DNA of 64,000 nucleotides from Gleimia sp. 6138-11-ORH1 (GCF_024814355.1 NZ_JANUXV010000002.1:186001-250000), one strand, 5' to 3'; positions 54,027 to 62,742 are shown, counted from the stretch's first letter. A program made the numbers and translations. Notes: generated from the sequence alone by a model not told the origin.

Positions 54027-56264
54027 TTACTTGTTGAACCAGATGCTTCCCAACGCGTCTAGCTCTACTTCAACGGTTTCTCCGTTGAGGTTAAACACCT
54101 GGGTCGTGACTGCTTCAAGTGAAGAGTTGTAAACGAAAACTGACCCATTATCGTAAACTGCTACATCTACCGCTGGTGAAGCAGCGTGGATAGATTCTTT
54201 GTAGGTTTCTTCTTTTCCAGCTGCCCAGTAGATGGCTTTTTGGAGCAGTCGCGCATTCTGCTGGCTAAATGGTAGTCCCGCGAAGTAAACTGAGCGCCCT
54301 GCACCAAAGTTTCGTGCAGAAAGTTCCACAGATACGCCATTCATTTGCAAAATATCGACGTCTGTAACGACGGGTACCCAGTAGCGGGCTCCGCCGGTGA
54401 CATCTACCTTCAACTGTCCGCGCACGTTTCCAGCGCCCGGTCCTGCAGCGTCCCCTACTTTGGCTCCGCAAGAACAGCCACATCCTGATTCGGAAGCGGT
54501 GATAAAGTGTTCTGCAACCAGGTGCGGGTACTTGTCAGTTGAAAGTGACCAAGATTGTTCACGGTCTACCCCGAAAATGTCAGAAAGCTGGTTGAAAGCT
54601 CCTCCGTAGCTTAATCCGGCTGGTTCCCCAACCCCAATTAACCCGCCTCCGCGAGCGACAAACTGGCGGACGGTGGCTTGTAAAGCGGGGTCTGCCCAGT
54701 AGCGTCCTCCGGAAAATGCGGTTCCCGCTTCACCTACGTTGATAACTACGTCGAAGTTATCTAAGGCACCGGCCAGGGCGTCCTCGAAAGAAATGAATTT
54801 AACATCGAAAGGAAGCCCTGCGAGGGATTCTAATACGCCCACGTAGGGTTGGGTTTGTTCATAGGCGAGGGCGTGGGCAACCATGTGGGTTTGCCAGGTG
54901 CGTAAAGAACCCCAGGCGTTCATTACGGCTACGCGCACCGGGGAGTTTACGGGGGTTTTCCCTTCGGCAGCTTGGTAAATGTCTCTGAACTCTTGGCAGA
55001 TGGCTTCGATCCGGTCAACGAATTCGGGGAATTTAATCGCTAGGGATAGGTATCCGCCGTAGCCGATGCGATCGAGTGGTTTGCGTACAATTGCGCGGCG
55101 CGCTGCCATCCAAGAGACGTTGGCTTCTCCTACGGGATCGCCGTTTTCGTTGAATACATCTGGGAAGAAGTAGGGAAGGAAGCGTCCTTCAGTGTATTTT
55201 ACGTGTGGAATATCTGAGATCATTCGGCAGGTCGCAGCATTTCCAACTGAGCCTACTACTGCGTCCAGTCCGGTGTCTTTAAAGTGGGGGCCGTATGGTT
55301 CGGTGCCGATCCAGTTGTCGCCCAGGAACATCATCGCTTCTTTACCGGCGGCGTGTACGGCGTCAGTTAGTTCGCGGACGCGGGAGGTGACGAAACGGTG
55401 TTGGAAGTTTACCCAGTCGCGGAAGGCTTTGCTGGGGACGCGGAATGAGCAGTTGTAGTAGCCTTCGTCTACGAAATCTTCCGGGGTGATGTGGTATCCG
55501 TATTCTTCTTTGAAAGCGTTGATTGCTTCGGGGGAAACTGAGGCGGTGTAGCCGAACCAGTCTACGAATTTTTCTTTCCGGTCAGAGTTGAATACCAGGG
55601 TGAAGTGGTAGAAGAAGGTGGTGAAGCGGACTACGTCTACTTCGGAGTGTTCGTTGAGCCAGTTCCCCAGTTCGCTGCGCACGCGGTTCCAAACTTTTTC
55701 TTGGCGAACGTTGTAGGGGCGTTCTTTGTGGCGTTTGGGGTCTTCATCCCAGTTGTTGGTGATGTAGTTGTACATTTGGGTGCCGTCCCAAATTTGGCGG
55801 GCCAGGAAGTTTACGGTGTAAACGTGTCCGGTTTGGGCGCGTTTGATGCGGACTTTTCCATCTGCGTCGAGGATTTCCCAGTCTGTAGTGGGGAGGGTTT
55901 CGCCGGTGGTGCGGTCAATTACTTGCCAAAATAGTTCGCGGTCTACTTCCACGTCGGGTTGGATTTGTTCGCGCAGGTACCCTTCCATAATGTCGATTTC
56001 GAGGGTTTCTTCCATTGCTGCGGTGCGTGGTGACATTAGGTAGAGGTGGGTGGTGGTTTCTGGGTTGGCTACCGCCCATTCTTGGTCGCCGCGGGCTGGG
56101 AAATAGGTGGAGTAAACTTTGGCTGCCAGCTCATGTACCAGGTCGGGGAGTTCAGTACCGTCTGAGTTTCGCACTGCGTCAGCGCCTAAGCGTTGCATGA
56201 GGGTTTTTACCTCATCGTCGATACCAACTTCGATTGGTAGGGTTACGCGACCGGTTGTCGTCAT
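54027..56264 (-). CDS. lnpA: 1,3-beta-galactosyl-N-acetylhexosamine phosphorylase (GH112)
   Basis: Cleaves galacto-N-biose or lacto-N-biose with phosphate to galactose 1-phosphate and GalNAc or GlcNAc in the cytoplasm. The 745-residue protein matches GH112: GRVTLPIEVGIDDE at the start, VRFTTFFYHFTLVFN, EEYGYHITPEDFVDEGYYN, MMFLGDNWIGTEPYG and VNVGEAGTAFSGG. A Cys/Gly-rich patch (ESGCGCSCGAKVGDAAGPG) near residue 590 is an unusual insertion. The preceding DeoR-type gene is on the same strand, 54 bp away, and probably co-transcribed. Whether it prefers core-1 mucin or milk-type disaccharides cannot be told by eye. Confidence 0.94.
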   Translation of the reverse strand: MTTTGRVTLPIEVGIDDEVKTLMQRLGADAVRNSDGTELPDLVHELAAKVYSTYFPARGDQEWAVANPETTTHLYLMSPRTAAMEETLEIDIMEGYLREQIQPDVEVDRELFWQVIDRTTGETLPTTDWEILDADGKVRIKRAQTGHVYTVNFLARQIWDGTQMYNYITNNWDEDPKRHKERPYNVRQEKVWNRVRSELGNWLNEHSEVDVVRFTTFFYHFTLVFNSDRKEKFVDWFGYTASVSPEAINAFKEEYGYHITPEDFVDEGYYNCSFRVPSKAFRDWVNFQHRFVTSRVRELTDAVHAAGKEAMMFLGDNWIGTEPYGPHFKDTGLDAVVGSVGNAATCRMISDIPHVKYTEGRFLPYFFPDVFNENGDPVGEANVSWMAARRAIVRKPLDRIGYGGYLSLAIKFPEFVDRIEAICQEFRDIYQAAEGKTPVNSPVRVAVMNAWGSLRTWQTHMVAHALAYEQTQPYVGVLESLAGLPFDVKFISFEDALAGALDNFDVVINVGEAGTAFSGGRYWADPALQATVRQFVARGGGLIGVGEPAGLSYGGAFNQLSDIFGVDREQSWSLSTDKYPHLVAEHFITASESGCGCSCGAKVGDAAGPGAGNVRGQLKVDVTGGARYWVPVVTDVDILQMNGVSVELSARNFGAGRSVYFAGLPFSQQNARLLQKAIYWAAGKEETYKESIHAASPAVDVAVYDNGSVFVYNSSLEAVTTQVFNLNGETVEVELDALGSIWFNK

Positions 56265-56318
56265 ATTGTTTCTCCTCGGTTACTTAGGGATTATTTTCCT
56301 AGGGCGGCGGTGAAGTCT

Positions 56319-57116
56319 TTATTTTTCTTTTTCAGCCAAAATGACTTCGATTCCTTTGGCTTGTAGGTTTTGTAGTTGTTGGTTGCTGATTCCAGTATCG
56401 GTGATAATGGTGGAAACTATTGAAAGTGGGGCGATGCGGGCGAAAGCTGTTTGTCCAAGTTTAGTTGAGTCGGTGAGGACCACTACTTTTTTAGCGGCTT
56501 TGGCTAAAGCGGCGTTTACTTCTGCTTCGCCCTCGTGATTGGCGTAGATTCCGGATTCTAAATCGACTCCGTTTACTCCCAGGAAGAGGGTATCGACGCT
56601 GATGTGTGGGAGGATGAGGGAAGCTAGCGGGCCGATGAGTTCATAGGAGCGGGCGCGGGCTACTCCCCCGGTGACAACAACGCGGACTCGAGGGCGCACT
56701 ATCAGGTCGTTAGCAATGTTAATGGAATTGGTTACCAGCGTAATTCCGTCTTCTGCGAAACTGTCTTCTGCGCTGACTCGCACTCCTGTTTCGTAGGCGG
56801 CTAAGGTGGTGGTGGTGCCACCGTTGAAGCCGATTACTTCGCCTGGTTTCACTAGGTTGGCGGCGGCTAGGGCGATCGCGGTTTTTTCGTTGGTGCAGGT
56901 GACGGCGCGGTAGCGGAGGGGGAGTTCGCCGGTGGAGGCGTTGGTGGTGGCTCCGCCGCGGGTGCGGACGATTAGCTGCTGTTCGGCGAGGGTATCTAAA
57001 TCTCTGCGTACGGTGGCGGCAGATACGTTTAGAACTTCGATAGCGTCTTCTACTCTGATGGAGCCTCGTTCGATTACTAAATCTACGAGTTTTGAGAGAC
57101 GATCCTGTCTGTTCAT
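56319..57116 (-). CDS. DeoR-family sugar-catabolism repressor
   Basis: A 265-residue repressor: N-terminal winged helix-turn-helix (RLSKLVDLVIERGSIRVEDAIEVLNVSAATVRRDLDTL, about 6-60) and a C-terminal ISOCOT sugar-phosphate-binding domain (GEVIGFNGGTTT; TLFLGVNGVDL; LTDSTKLGQ). It lies between GH112 and the divergent SIS/ROK/LacC/aldolase genes and most likely represses both directions, released by a sugar phosphate such as tagatose or galactosamine phosphate. Its operator candidates are at 57275-57302. Confidence 0.93.
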   Translation of the reverse strand: MNRQDRLSKLVDLVIERGSIRVEDAIEVLNVSAATVRRDLDTLAEQQLIVRTRGGATTNASTGELPLRYRAVTCTNEKTAIALAAANLVKPGEVIGFNGGTTTTLAAYETGVRVSAEDSFAEDGITLVTNSINIANDLIVRPRVRVVVTGGVARARSYELIGPLASLILPHISVDTLFLGVNGVDLESGIYANHEGEAEVNAALAKAAKKVVVLTDSTKLGQTAFARIAPLSIVSTIITDTGISNQQLQNLQAKGIEVILAEKEK

Positions 57117-57274
57117 TGCCGTGTTCCTAGAGTTTTATGCAGTTTTGCGCAAACATCGTTATTTGCGTTTTCTGACTATTCTGTGGGTGTATAAATCACT
57201 GTGAGTGTAGGTTCTTTGACTATTTTAATCGATCGATAATAAAGTTCCGCAGAATCACTACCGTCGATTTATTG

Positions 57275-57302
57275 TGATTGATATACTCTAAGTGTAATCA
57301 AT
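57275..57302. promoter_or_regulatory. DeoR-type operator candidate between the two arms of the sugar locus
   Basis: TGTGATTGATAT and GTGTAATCAATAT words lie around 57273-57304; GATTGAT and ATCAAT are in inverted orientation. The site stands 72 bp before the SIS gene start. The wider 57117-57375 region is AT-rich and should hold both promoters. Confidence 0.45.
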
Positions 57303-57375
57303 ATTTATCATTTGGTACAGGGACTATCGAAGGTGTAGTCAACAAATGATTAACTTTTTCAAGTGAGGTAAAAAT

Positions 57376-58260
57376 ATGAGCATCACTAGCATGGAAATTG
57401 CTTCTCAACCTGAAATTTGGGCTCGCGTAGTTGAGCTTGCCGCCGCAGACGCGCCCTTAGCTAATGACGGCGAATCCGTTGCGGTAATCGGTTGCGGTAC
57501 TTCTTGGTTCATCGCTCAGTCCTACACTCGCGCCCGCGAAGTAGCTGGCAAGGGCATTTCAGATGCTTTCACCGCTACGGAATTCCCAATCGAACGCGAT
57601 TACGACCGAGTTATCTGCCTGTCTCGTTCCGGTACCACTACCGAAATTATTGACATTATGAAGCACCTGCACGAAAAGGGTAAGCCAGCTACTTTGATCA
57701 CTGCAGTAGCACCTGGCCCAGCTTCTCCCTATGCAGCTCGCGAAATCGTCTTGGACTTTGCCGACGAAAAATCCGTTGTCCAAACCCGTTTCGCCACCTC
57801 CGCACTGGTTTACTTCCGTGCTTCTTTGGGCGAAGACCTCACCCAAACGATTGCCGACGCTAAAACTGCTGTTGAGGTAGAAATCCCCCAGCGTTGGATT
57901 GACGCCACCCAGATTACTTTCCTGGGCACTGGCTGGACTATTGGGATCGCTAACGAAGCTGGTTTGAAGCTCCGTGAAGCAAGCCAGTCTTGGACTGAAA
58001 CCTACCCGGCAATGGAATACCGTCACGGCCCCATTTCCATCGCTGAACCCGGTCGCCTCACCTGGGCTTTCGGAGAAGTTCCCGTAGGATTGCGTGAACA
58101 GACTGAAGCCACAGGCGCTGAATTTGTTCACTCAGATTTAGATCCTTTAGCAGACCTGATTGTGGCACAGCGCGTGGCAGTGGCGCGCGCTGAAGCTAAG
58201 GGACTAAACCCTGATACTCCCCGTAACTTAACTCGTTCAGTCATCCTAGACGAACAGTGA
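57376..58260 (+). CDS. SIS-domain sugar isomerase/deaminase (AgaS/GlmS-C-like)
   Basis: A 294-residue protein with two SIS domains: VAVIGCGTSWFIAQSY and CLSRSGTTTEIIDIM in the first, TFLGTGWTIGIANEAGLKLREASQSWTETYPAMEYRHGPISI in the second. The latter resembles the GlmS isomerase half and AgaS, which turns galactosamine 6-phosphate into tagatose 6-phosphate and ammonia. Its position before a ROK kinase, a tagatose-type kinase and an aldolase supports that role. Glucosamine 6-phosphate as substrate cannot be excluded. ATG 57376 has a GAGGT site. Confidence 0.88.
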   Translation: MSITSMEIASQPEIWARVVELAAADAPLANDGESVAVIGCGTSWFIAQSYTRAREVAGKGISDAFTATEFPIERDYDRVICLSRSGTTTEIIDIMKHLHEKGKPATLITAVAPGPASPYAAREIVLDFADEKSVVQTRFATSALVYFRASLGEDLTQTIADAKTAVEVEIPQRWIDATQITFLGTGWTIGIANEAGLKLREASQSWTETYPAMEYRHGPISIAEPGRLTWAFGEVPVGLREQTEATGAEFVHSDLDPLADLIVAQRVAVARAEAKGLNPDTPRNLTRSVILDEQ

Positions 58261-58267
58261 GTTTACT

Positions 58268-58295
58268 GCGGCGGGTATGCGCGCATACCCGCCGC
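58268..58295 (+). terminator. Perfect 28-bp palindrome inside the sugar operon
   Basis: Arms 58268-58281 and 58282-58295 are perfect GC-rich reverse complements without a loop, 7 bp after the SIS gene stop. It could attenuate transcription into the ROK gene or protect the upstream mRNA. Confidence 0.65.
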
Positions 58296-58307
58296 TTAAC
58301 TTTAACC

Positions 58308-58321
58308 AAAGGTACATCATT
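58308..58321 (+). repeat. GGTAC-family dispersed repeat, single copy
   Basis: AAAGGTACATCATT, 37 bp before the ROK start codon; same core as at 53920 and 11651. Confidence 0.75.
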
Positions 58322-58358
58322 ACACTTTTGGGCATGATTTCAATAAACAGGAGATAAA

Positions 58359-59345
58359 GTGGCTTACGCAATTGGTATTGACGTGGGAGGTACCACCATC
58401 AAAGCTGCCGTCACCAGCTCAACCGGCGCTATCTGTGACACCTGGCAAACCCTCACCCCCTCGTCTGAGCAAGAACTTATTTCCAGCCTGCAAACTATAG
58501 TCGAACGCTTCCACCAGCGCCTAGCTGCTAAAGAAATCAAAGACGGAGAAACTACCGTAACTAGTTTGCTGCAAACTGTTGGCTTCGACGTACCTGGCAT
58601 TGTCAACGAAAAAACAGGGATAGCTGAGTTCTCAGCCAATCTAAATTGGAAAGACTTTCCAGCTAAAGCCAGGTTAGAATCCCGTTTAGGGACACCGGTT
58701 GCTTTTGGCCACGATGTACGTTCAGGGGCCTTAGCTGAATCATTTTGGGGAGTTAAACTTCCCGACTTCTTCTATATCGCCATTGGCACCGGTATTGCTT
58801 CAACCCTGATCCTAGATAAGCGAATTGTTGCCGCCCACCCCTGGGCAGGCGAAATTGGGCAAATCCCCGTTTTCCCTGAATACCGAGGAATTGAAGGCGC
58901 CTTACGCCCCGCAGTACTTCACCAGCCACTTCCCTTAGAACAGATTTGTTCCGCCGCGGGGATCACTCGTCGCGCTGTTGAACTGGGATTAGTTTCTGAA
59001 TCTGACGGTTCCGCCGGAGTTTACGCTCTGGCTGATAAGCTCCCTAATCCAATAGATGCCAATGAGTTCCTCAAAGCCCAAAAAGCTCAGTCGATTATTG
59101 ATACAGCGCTAACTACCTTAGCTCATGCGGTTGCACACTTCTTAGCTGGTGTGGGCCCGATTCCCGTAGTTTTAGGTGGCGGCTTAGCTAACCGTGGTCA
59201 GCAGTTACTTGACCATTTCCAGGCTGAACTTAAAGTCGCTTTAGGGATCGTCCCCGCCCCCAGTGTTCACCTGGCGCAGCTGGGCTCCTGGTCGCAGGTG
59301 CAGGGCGCCGCGTTACGAGCTTTTATCGCAGAAGAGGTACTTTAA
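58359..59345 (+). CDS. ROK-family sugar kinase
   Basis: A 328-residue ROK protein without an N-terminal DNA-binding domain, so a kinase rather than a NagC-type repressor. The ATP motif GIDVGGTTIKAAV opens it, then GFDVPGIV, GHDVRSGALAE, IAIGTGIASTLI, and HPWAGEIGQIPV. The usual zinc-binding CxCGxxGC loop is absent; the place reads EYRGIEGAL, as in a subset of ROK kinases. In this locus it most likely phosphorylates GalNAc or galactosamine at C6. The start is GTG 58359 with AGGAGAT before it. It is directly followed by the LacC-like gene (TAA then ATG). Confidence 0.88.
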   Translation: MAYAIGIDVGGTTIKAAVTSSTGAICDTWQTLTPSSEQELISSLQTIVERFHQRLAAKEIKDGETTVTSLLQTVGFDVPGIVNEKTGIAEFSANLNWKDFPAKARLESRLGTPVAFGHDVRSGALAESFWGVKLPDFFYIAIGTGIASTLILDKRIVAAHPWAGEIGQIPVFPEYRGIEGALRPAVLHQPLPLEQICSAAGITRRAVELGLVSESDGSAGVYALADKLPNPIDANEFLKAQKAQSIIDTALTTLAHAVAHFLAGVGPIPVVLGGGLANRGQQLLDHFQAELKVALGIVPAPSVHLAQLGSWSQVQGAALRAFIAEEVL

Positions 59346-60311
59346 ATGGCTGCTATTTGGACACTTACTCCAAACCCAGCGTTAGATATTACTCACCGTA
59401 TTCCCAAGCTGAACGTAGGGCTCCCCCACCGGGTTGAGAATGTTACGGTACGCCCCGGCGGAAAAGGTTTAAATGTTTCCCGCGTGTTAGCACAACTGGG
59501 TGTTCCCACTGTAGCCACCGGCTTCTTGGGGGGCACTAATGGGGCGCGGTTACAAGAGCTGCTCGCCGATTTAAATACCGGTCAGTTAATCACGTCTCGG
59601 TTCATTTCCACGTTAGGGCAAACTCGTCTTTCCCTGGCGGTTGTAGATGACGACGGGGAAGCCACGGTTTTTAACGAGGCCGGCTCTACTCCCAGCGACA
59701 CGGAATGGGAGGGTCTGCTGAGTTTACTGGCAGCTTCTTTACAACCGGGCGATTTAGTTGCCTGCAGTGGTTCTTTCCCCGGGAGTTCTTCCCCCAGTTG
59801 GATGTCCCGCCTGGTCGCTTGCGCACATGATGCTGGCGCGCGGATTTTAGTGGATGCTTCCGGCCCGATTTTAGTTGCTGCCTGCGAAGCGGGAGCAGAT
59901 TTTGTTAAGCCCAATGATTTGGAGTTAAAAGAAACTACCGGCTGTGACACTGTGGCAGAAGGCGCTGCACAGTTGCTTTCTAAAGGCGTGCGGGTAGTGA
60001 TTACTTCCGAGGGCGCTGCCGGAATGTCAGTTTTCACTAAGACAGGTGCGTATCGGGCAAAGCCCGCCCAACTGGTAAGTGGTAATCCCACTGGGGCTGG
60101 TGACGCGTCGGTAGCTGCTTGGTGTAAACACTTAGCACAGTTATTTGCTGACCATGAGTTAGCTTGGGCGCCCTCGGCAGCAGAAATCGCCGCTGGCCTG
60201 CCAACTGCTGTAGCTCTTTCCGGCGCTGCCGTGGCCTGCCCGGTTGCCGGAGAAGTTGATTTTGAACTGTATAAAACTATGGAACCGAAAGTGAAAGTGG
60301 AGGACTACTAA
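59346..60311 (+). CDS. Tagatose-6-phosphate/1-phosphofructokinase-type kinase (PfkB family)
   Basis: A 321-residue kinase of the LacC/FruK branch. It begins TLTPNPALDITHRIP, has RPGGKGLNVSRVLAQLGVPTVATGFLGG, and the catalytic anion hole SGNPTGAGDASVAAW with Asp. It would phosphorylate tagatose 6-phosphate (or fructose 1-phosphate) to the bisphosphate. It follows the ROK stop with no gap and shares a base with the aldolase start (TAATG), so the three are tightly coupled. The context favours tagatose 6-phosphate. Confidence 0.9.
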   Translation: MAAIWTLTPNPALDITHRIPKLNVGLPHRVENVTVRPGGKGLNVSRVLAQLGVPTVATGFLGGTNGARLQELLADLNTGQLITSRFISTLGQTRLSLAVVDDDGEATVFNEAGSTPSDTEWEGLLSLLAASLQPGDLVACSGSFPGSSSPSWMSRLVACAHDAGARILVDASGPILVAACEAGADFVKPNDLELKETTGCDTVAEGAAQLLSKGVRVVITSEGAAGMSVFTKTGAYRAKPAQLVSGNPTGAGDASVAAWCKHLAQLFADHELAWAPSAAEIAAGLPTAVALSGAAVACPVAGEVDFELYKTMEPKVKVEDY

Positions 60312-61150
60312 TGCCTTTAGTTGATATTCGTAAAATGGCGGCTGAAGCTGCCGCTCAAAAAGTTGGCTTAGGTGCTTTTAACGTGGTGCTACTTGAGTTT
60401 GCTGCCGCACAAATTGACGCAGCTGAGCGCGTTAATCGCCCGATTATTTTGCAGCTTTCGCAAAATGCGGTGAAATATCACGGTGGGCGTTTAGCGCCTT
60501 TGGGGAAGGCAATGATTGCTTTGGCTGAGGGCGCTTCTGTGCCGGTAGCTGTTCACTTAGATCACGCCGAGGACGTAGATTTGTGCCGCGCGGCAGTGGA
60601 TCTGGGCTTTAACTCGGTAATGTATGACGGCTCCCATTTAGATGATGAAACTAACCGCGAAACTACTGCGAAAGTTGTGGAGTTTTGCCACGCTGCCGGA
60701 GTAGCTGTGGAAGCTGAACTGGGGGAAGTAGGCGGGAAAAACGGCGTGCACGATCCGTCAGCTCGTACTAACCCGGAAGACGCTGCGAAGTTCGTAGCCG
60801 ATACGGGGGTTGATTTACTGGCAGTTGCGGTGGGTTCTTCTCATGCGATGACTACTCGCGGTGCGGTTTTGGATACTGATTTAATTGCTGCGATTCGCGA
60901 TGCTGTGCCAGTTCCGCTGGTGTTGCATGGTTCTTCCGGGGTTTCCGATGAGGGTATGGTAGCTGCAATTAAGGCGGGGATGACAAAGATTAACGTCTCC
61001 ACCCACTTGAATGTAGGGTTCACCGCAGTGGTACGCGAAATTTTAAGTGGTGACGAAAAGCTAGTAGATCCTCGTAAGTACATTGGTCCAGGACGCGACC
61101 ATGTGACCGAGGAAGTAGCTCGTCTGCTGACTCTGTACGCCACCGCCTAA
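60311..61150 (+). CDS. Class II ketose-bisphosphate aldolase (tagatose/fructose type)
   Basis: A 279-residue zinc aldolase of the GatY/KbaY/AgaY/Fba class. Metal and catalytic motifs are VPVAVHLDHAEDVDL, SVMYDGSHL, VEAELGEVGG, and LVLHGSSGVSDE; INVSTHLNVGFT lines the phosphate site. It splits tagatose or fructose 1,6-bisphosphate into dihydroxyacetone phosphate and glyceraldehyde 3-phosphate. It is the last gene of the operon; the GGTAC repeats at 61163-61290 follow, the hairpin of which may be the terminator. Confidence 0.92.
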   Translation: MPLVDIRKMAAEAAAQKVGLGAFNVVLLEFAAAQIDAAERVNRPIILQLSQNAVKYHGGRLAPLGKAMIALAEGASVPVAVHLDHAEDVDLCRAAVDLGFNSVMYDGSHLDDETNRETTAKVVEFCHAAGVAVEAELGEVGGKNGVHDPSARTNPEDAAKFVADTGVDLLAVAVGSSHAMTTRGAVLDTDLIAAIRDAVPVPLVLHGSSGVSDEGMVAAIKAGMTKINVSTHLNVGFTAVVREILSGDEKLVDPRKYIGPGRDHVTEEVARLLTLYATA

Positions 61151-61162
61151 TTTTTCCCCACT

Positions 61163-61290
61163 AAGGTACGTGCTTGCAAAAACCACTAAGGTACGTGCTT
61201 ACATAAACCCTTGATTACTTAATAGTTTTCACATTTAACCAAAGGTACGTGGTTGCATTTTCGGTTCCGAAAATGCAACCACGTACCTTT
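61163..61290. repeat. GGTAC-family cluster: two direct copies plus an inverted pair
   Basis: Direct copies start at 61163 and 61188 (AAGGTACGTGCTTGCA and AAGGTACGTGCTTACA). A perfect inverted pair follows: 61241-61264 (AAAGGTACGTGGTTGCATTT then TCGG) with 61267-61290, loop TT. In the pair both arms carry GTGG for GTGC, a compensated change. It lies between convergent aldolase and radical SAM genes. Confidence 0.93.
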
Positions 61291-61371
61291 AAATTATTTG
61301 AGTTTAAGTACCCTAAAGAAGTTTTAAACGGGTAACTATACTTAACTTCGCCAACGCCCTTAGCCCGGACA

Positions 61372-62628
61372 TTAGCCTCCCAGATATTTGGCTCGAAAAT
61401 CAGGATCTAAAAGCTCTTGCGGAGAACGCCCTCGGGCAAGCAACTGCCCCATCAGCCGCACAGCAGGTGCCGCATGGGAAAAGAAATCGTAGTATCCTGC
61501 GCACAAATAATTTTGCGGATAATCACCAGCTTGGCTAACAAAACGATCCTTAGGACAACCACCGTGGCAGAAAACCCGCACCGGACACGCCAAGCACTTT
61601 TTCGACAAAGTCTCTAACTTCGCCCGCCCAAACTCCTGTTGGAAAGGAGATGAAAGCATTTGAATGAAGTCCGCTCCTTCACCCAAATTGCCAAGCACGT
61701 ACCCTTCTTCAACATAGTGATCGCAAGAATAAACATCCCCATTATGTTCAATCGCCAACGCCGCACCACACACCGGGGAATGCACACACACCGTAGGTAC
61801 GTTCATTAAATTTCCCAACATAGTGTCAAAATGTTGCACGAAAACCCTACCAATATCCCGCGGCAACCATTCGTTGAAAATATCCTTCATAAACTGCCCA
61901 AAACCAGCCGGAGAAACAGAGCGATCCGTCACGCAATCCCCCGACTGCCGGTACATGATTTGATGCTGGCGATTAACCTGCCAACCCGCTTGGGCTAACG
62001 GTAAATACTCTTTCGGAACTCGTTCCACAATCGGAATGAACTGCAGGTAGGTAGCGTTTAACTCATCTGTGAAAAAACGATAGACTTCCGTGCCGCGCTT
62101 TTCGTTTTCCGCGTGAACTGTGCAGAGAATATTTCGCTCCACCCCATGTTTTTCTAAAAAATGCCACCCTCGTAAAACTTGGTCAAAAGACCCCCTACCC
62201 GCTTTATTCACGCGGAAAGCATCGTGAATATCCTTCGGCCCGTCAATTGAAACGCCCAGCAGAAAATTATTAGCTTTAAAGAACTCAGCCCATTCATCGT
62301 TAATCAACGTGGCGTTAGTTTGCATCGCGTGGAAAACGTTTTGGGTGGGGCGCGCGTATTTTTTCCCTAACTTCACAGCCAGCTTAAAAAAGTCCAGTCC
62401 TCGTAAAGTTGGTTCGCCGCCTTGCCACACTAAGGTTACATCGCCATCTGCGTGACTATTTAAATAGTTTTCAATATATTTTTCCAACGCTTCCGGGCTC
62501 ATCATTTGTGACCCGTGATCATATAAAAGTTCTTTGGAAAGGAAAAAACAGTAGGTGCAATCTAGGTTACAAGCGGCTCCCGTAGGTTTGGCAACCACAT
62601 TGAAAGGAAGATGTTTCGGTGTTTCCAT
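61372..62628 (-). CDS. Anaerobic sulfatase-maturating enzyme (radical SAM, SPASM)
   Basis: Turns the active-site Cys or Ser of sulfatases into formylglycine under anoxic conditions. From ATG 62626-62628 (GGAGG six bases upstream) the protein is 418 residues. The radical SAM cluster motif is C20-NLD-C24-TY-C27, followed by LVWQGGEPTLRG. The C-terminal SPASM domain (about 255-375) has CVHSPVCGAAL, DVYSCDHYV, and CLACPVRVFCHGGCPKDR for two auxiliary clusters. No sulfatase gene is in the window. It fits use of sulfated mucin glycans alongside the GH112 locus. Confidence 0.94.
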   Translation of the reverse strand: METPKHLPFNVVAKPTGAACNLDCTYCFFLSKELLYDHGSQMMSPEALEKYIENYLNSHADGDVTLVWQGGEPTLRGLDFFKLAVKLGKKYARPTQNVFHAMQTNATLINDEWAEFFKANNFLLGVSIDGPKDIHDAFRVNKAGRGSFDQVLRGWHFLEKHGVERNILCTVHAENEKRGTEVYRFFTDELNATYLQFIPIVERVPKEYLPLAQAGWQVNRQHQIMYRQSGDCVTDRSVSPAGFGQFMKDIFNEWLPRDIGRVFVQHFDTMLGNLMNVPTVCVHSPVCGAALAIEHNGDVYSCDHYVEEGYVLGNLGEGADFIQMLSSPFQQEFGRAKLETLSKKCLACPVRVFCHGGCPKDRFVSQAGDYPQNYLCAGYYDFFSHAAPAVRLMGQLLARGRSPQELLDPDFRAKYLGG

Positions 62629-62648
62629 CTGTCCCCTCCGCTTCATTA

Positions 62649-62718
62649 AAGATGTACCTTATGCAAAAACACTAAGCACGTACCTTGCTTAAATTATAGA
62701 GGTACGTGCTTAGTTTTA
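62649..62718. repeat. GGTAC-family cluster upstream of the sulfatase maturase
   Basis: AAGATGTACCTT at 62649-62660 (minus), ACTAAGCACGTACCTT at 62671-62686 (minus) and AGGTACGTGCTTAGTTTT at 62700-62717 (plus). The last two form an inverted pair with 14-16 bp arms around a 13-base spacer. Confidence 0.88.
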
Positions 62719-62742
62719 TTTAACTGGTTTAGAGAAACTAAA

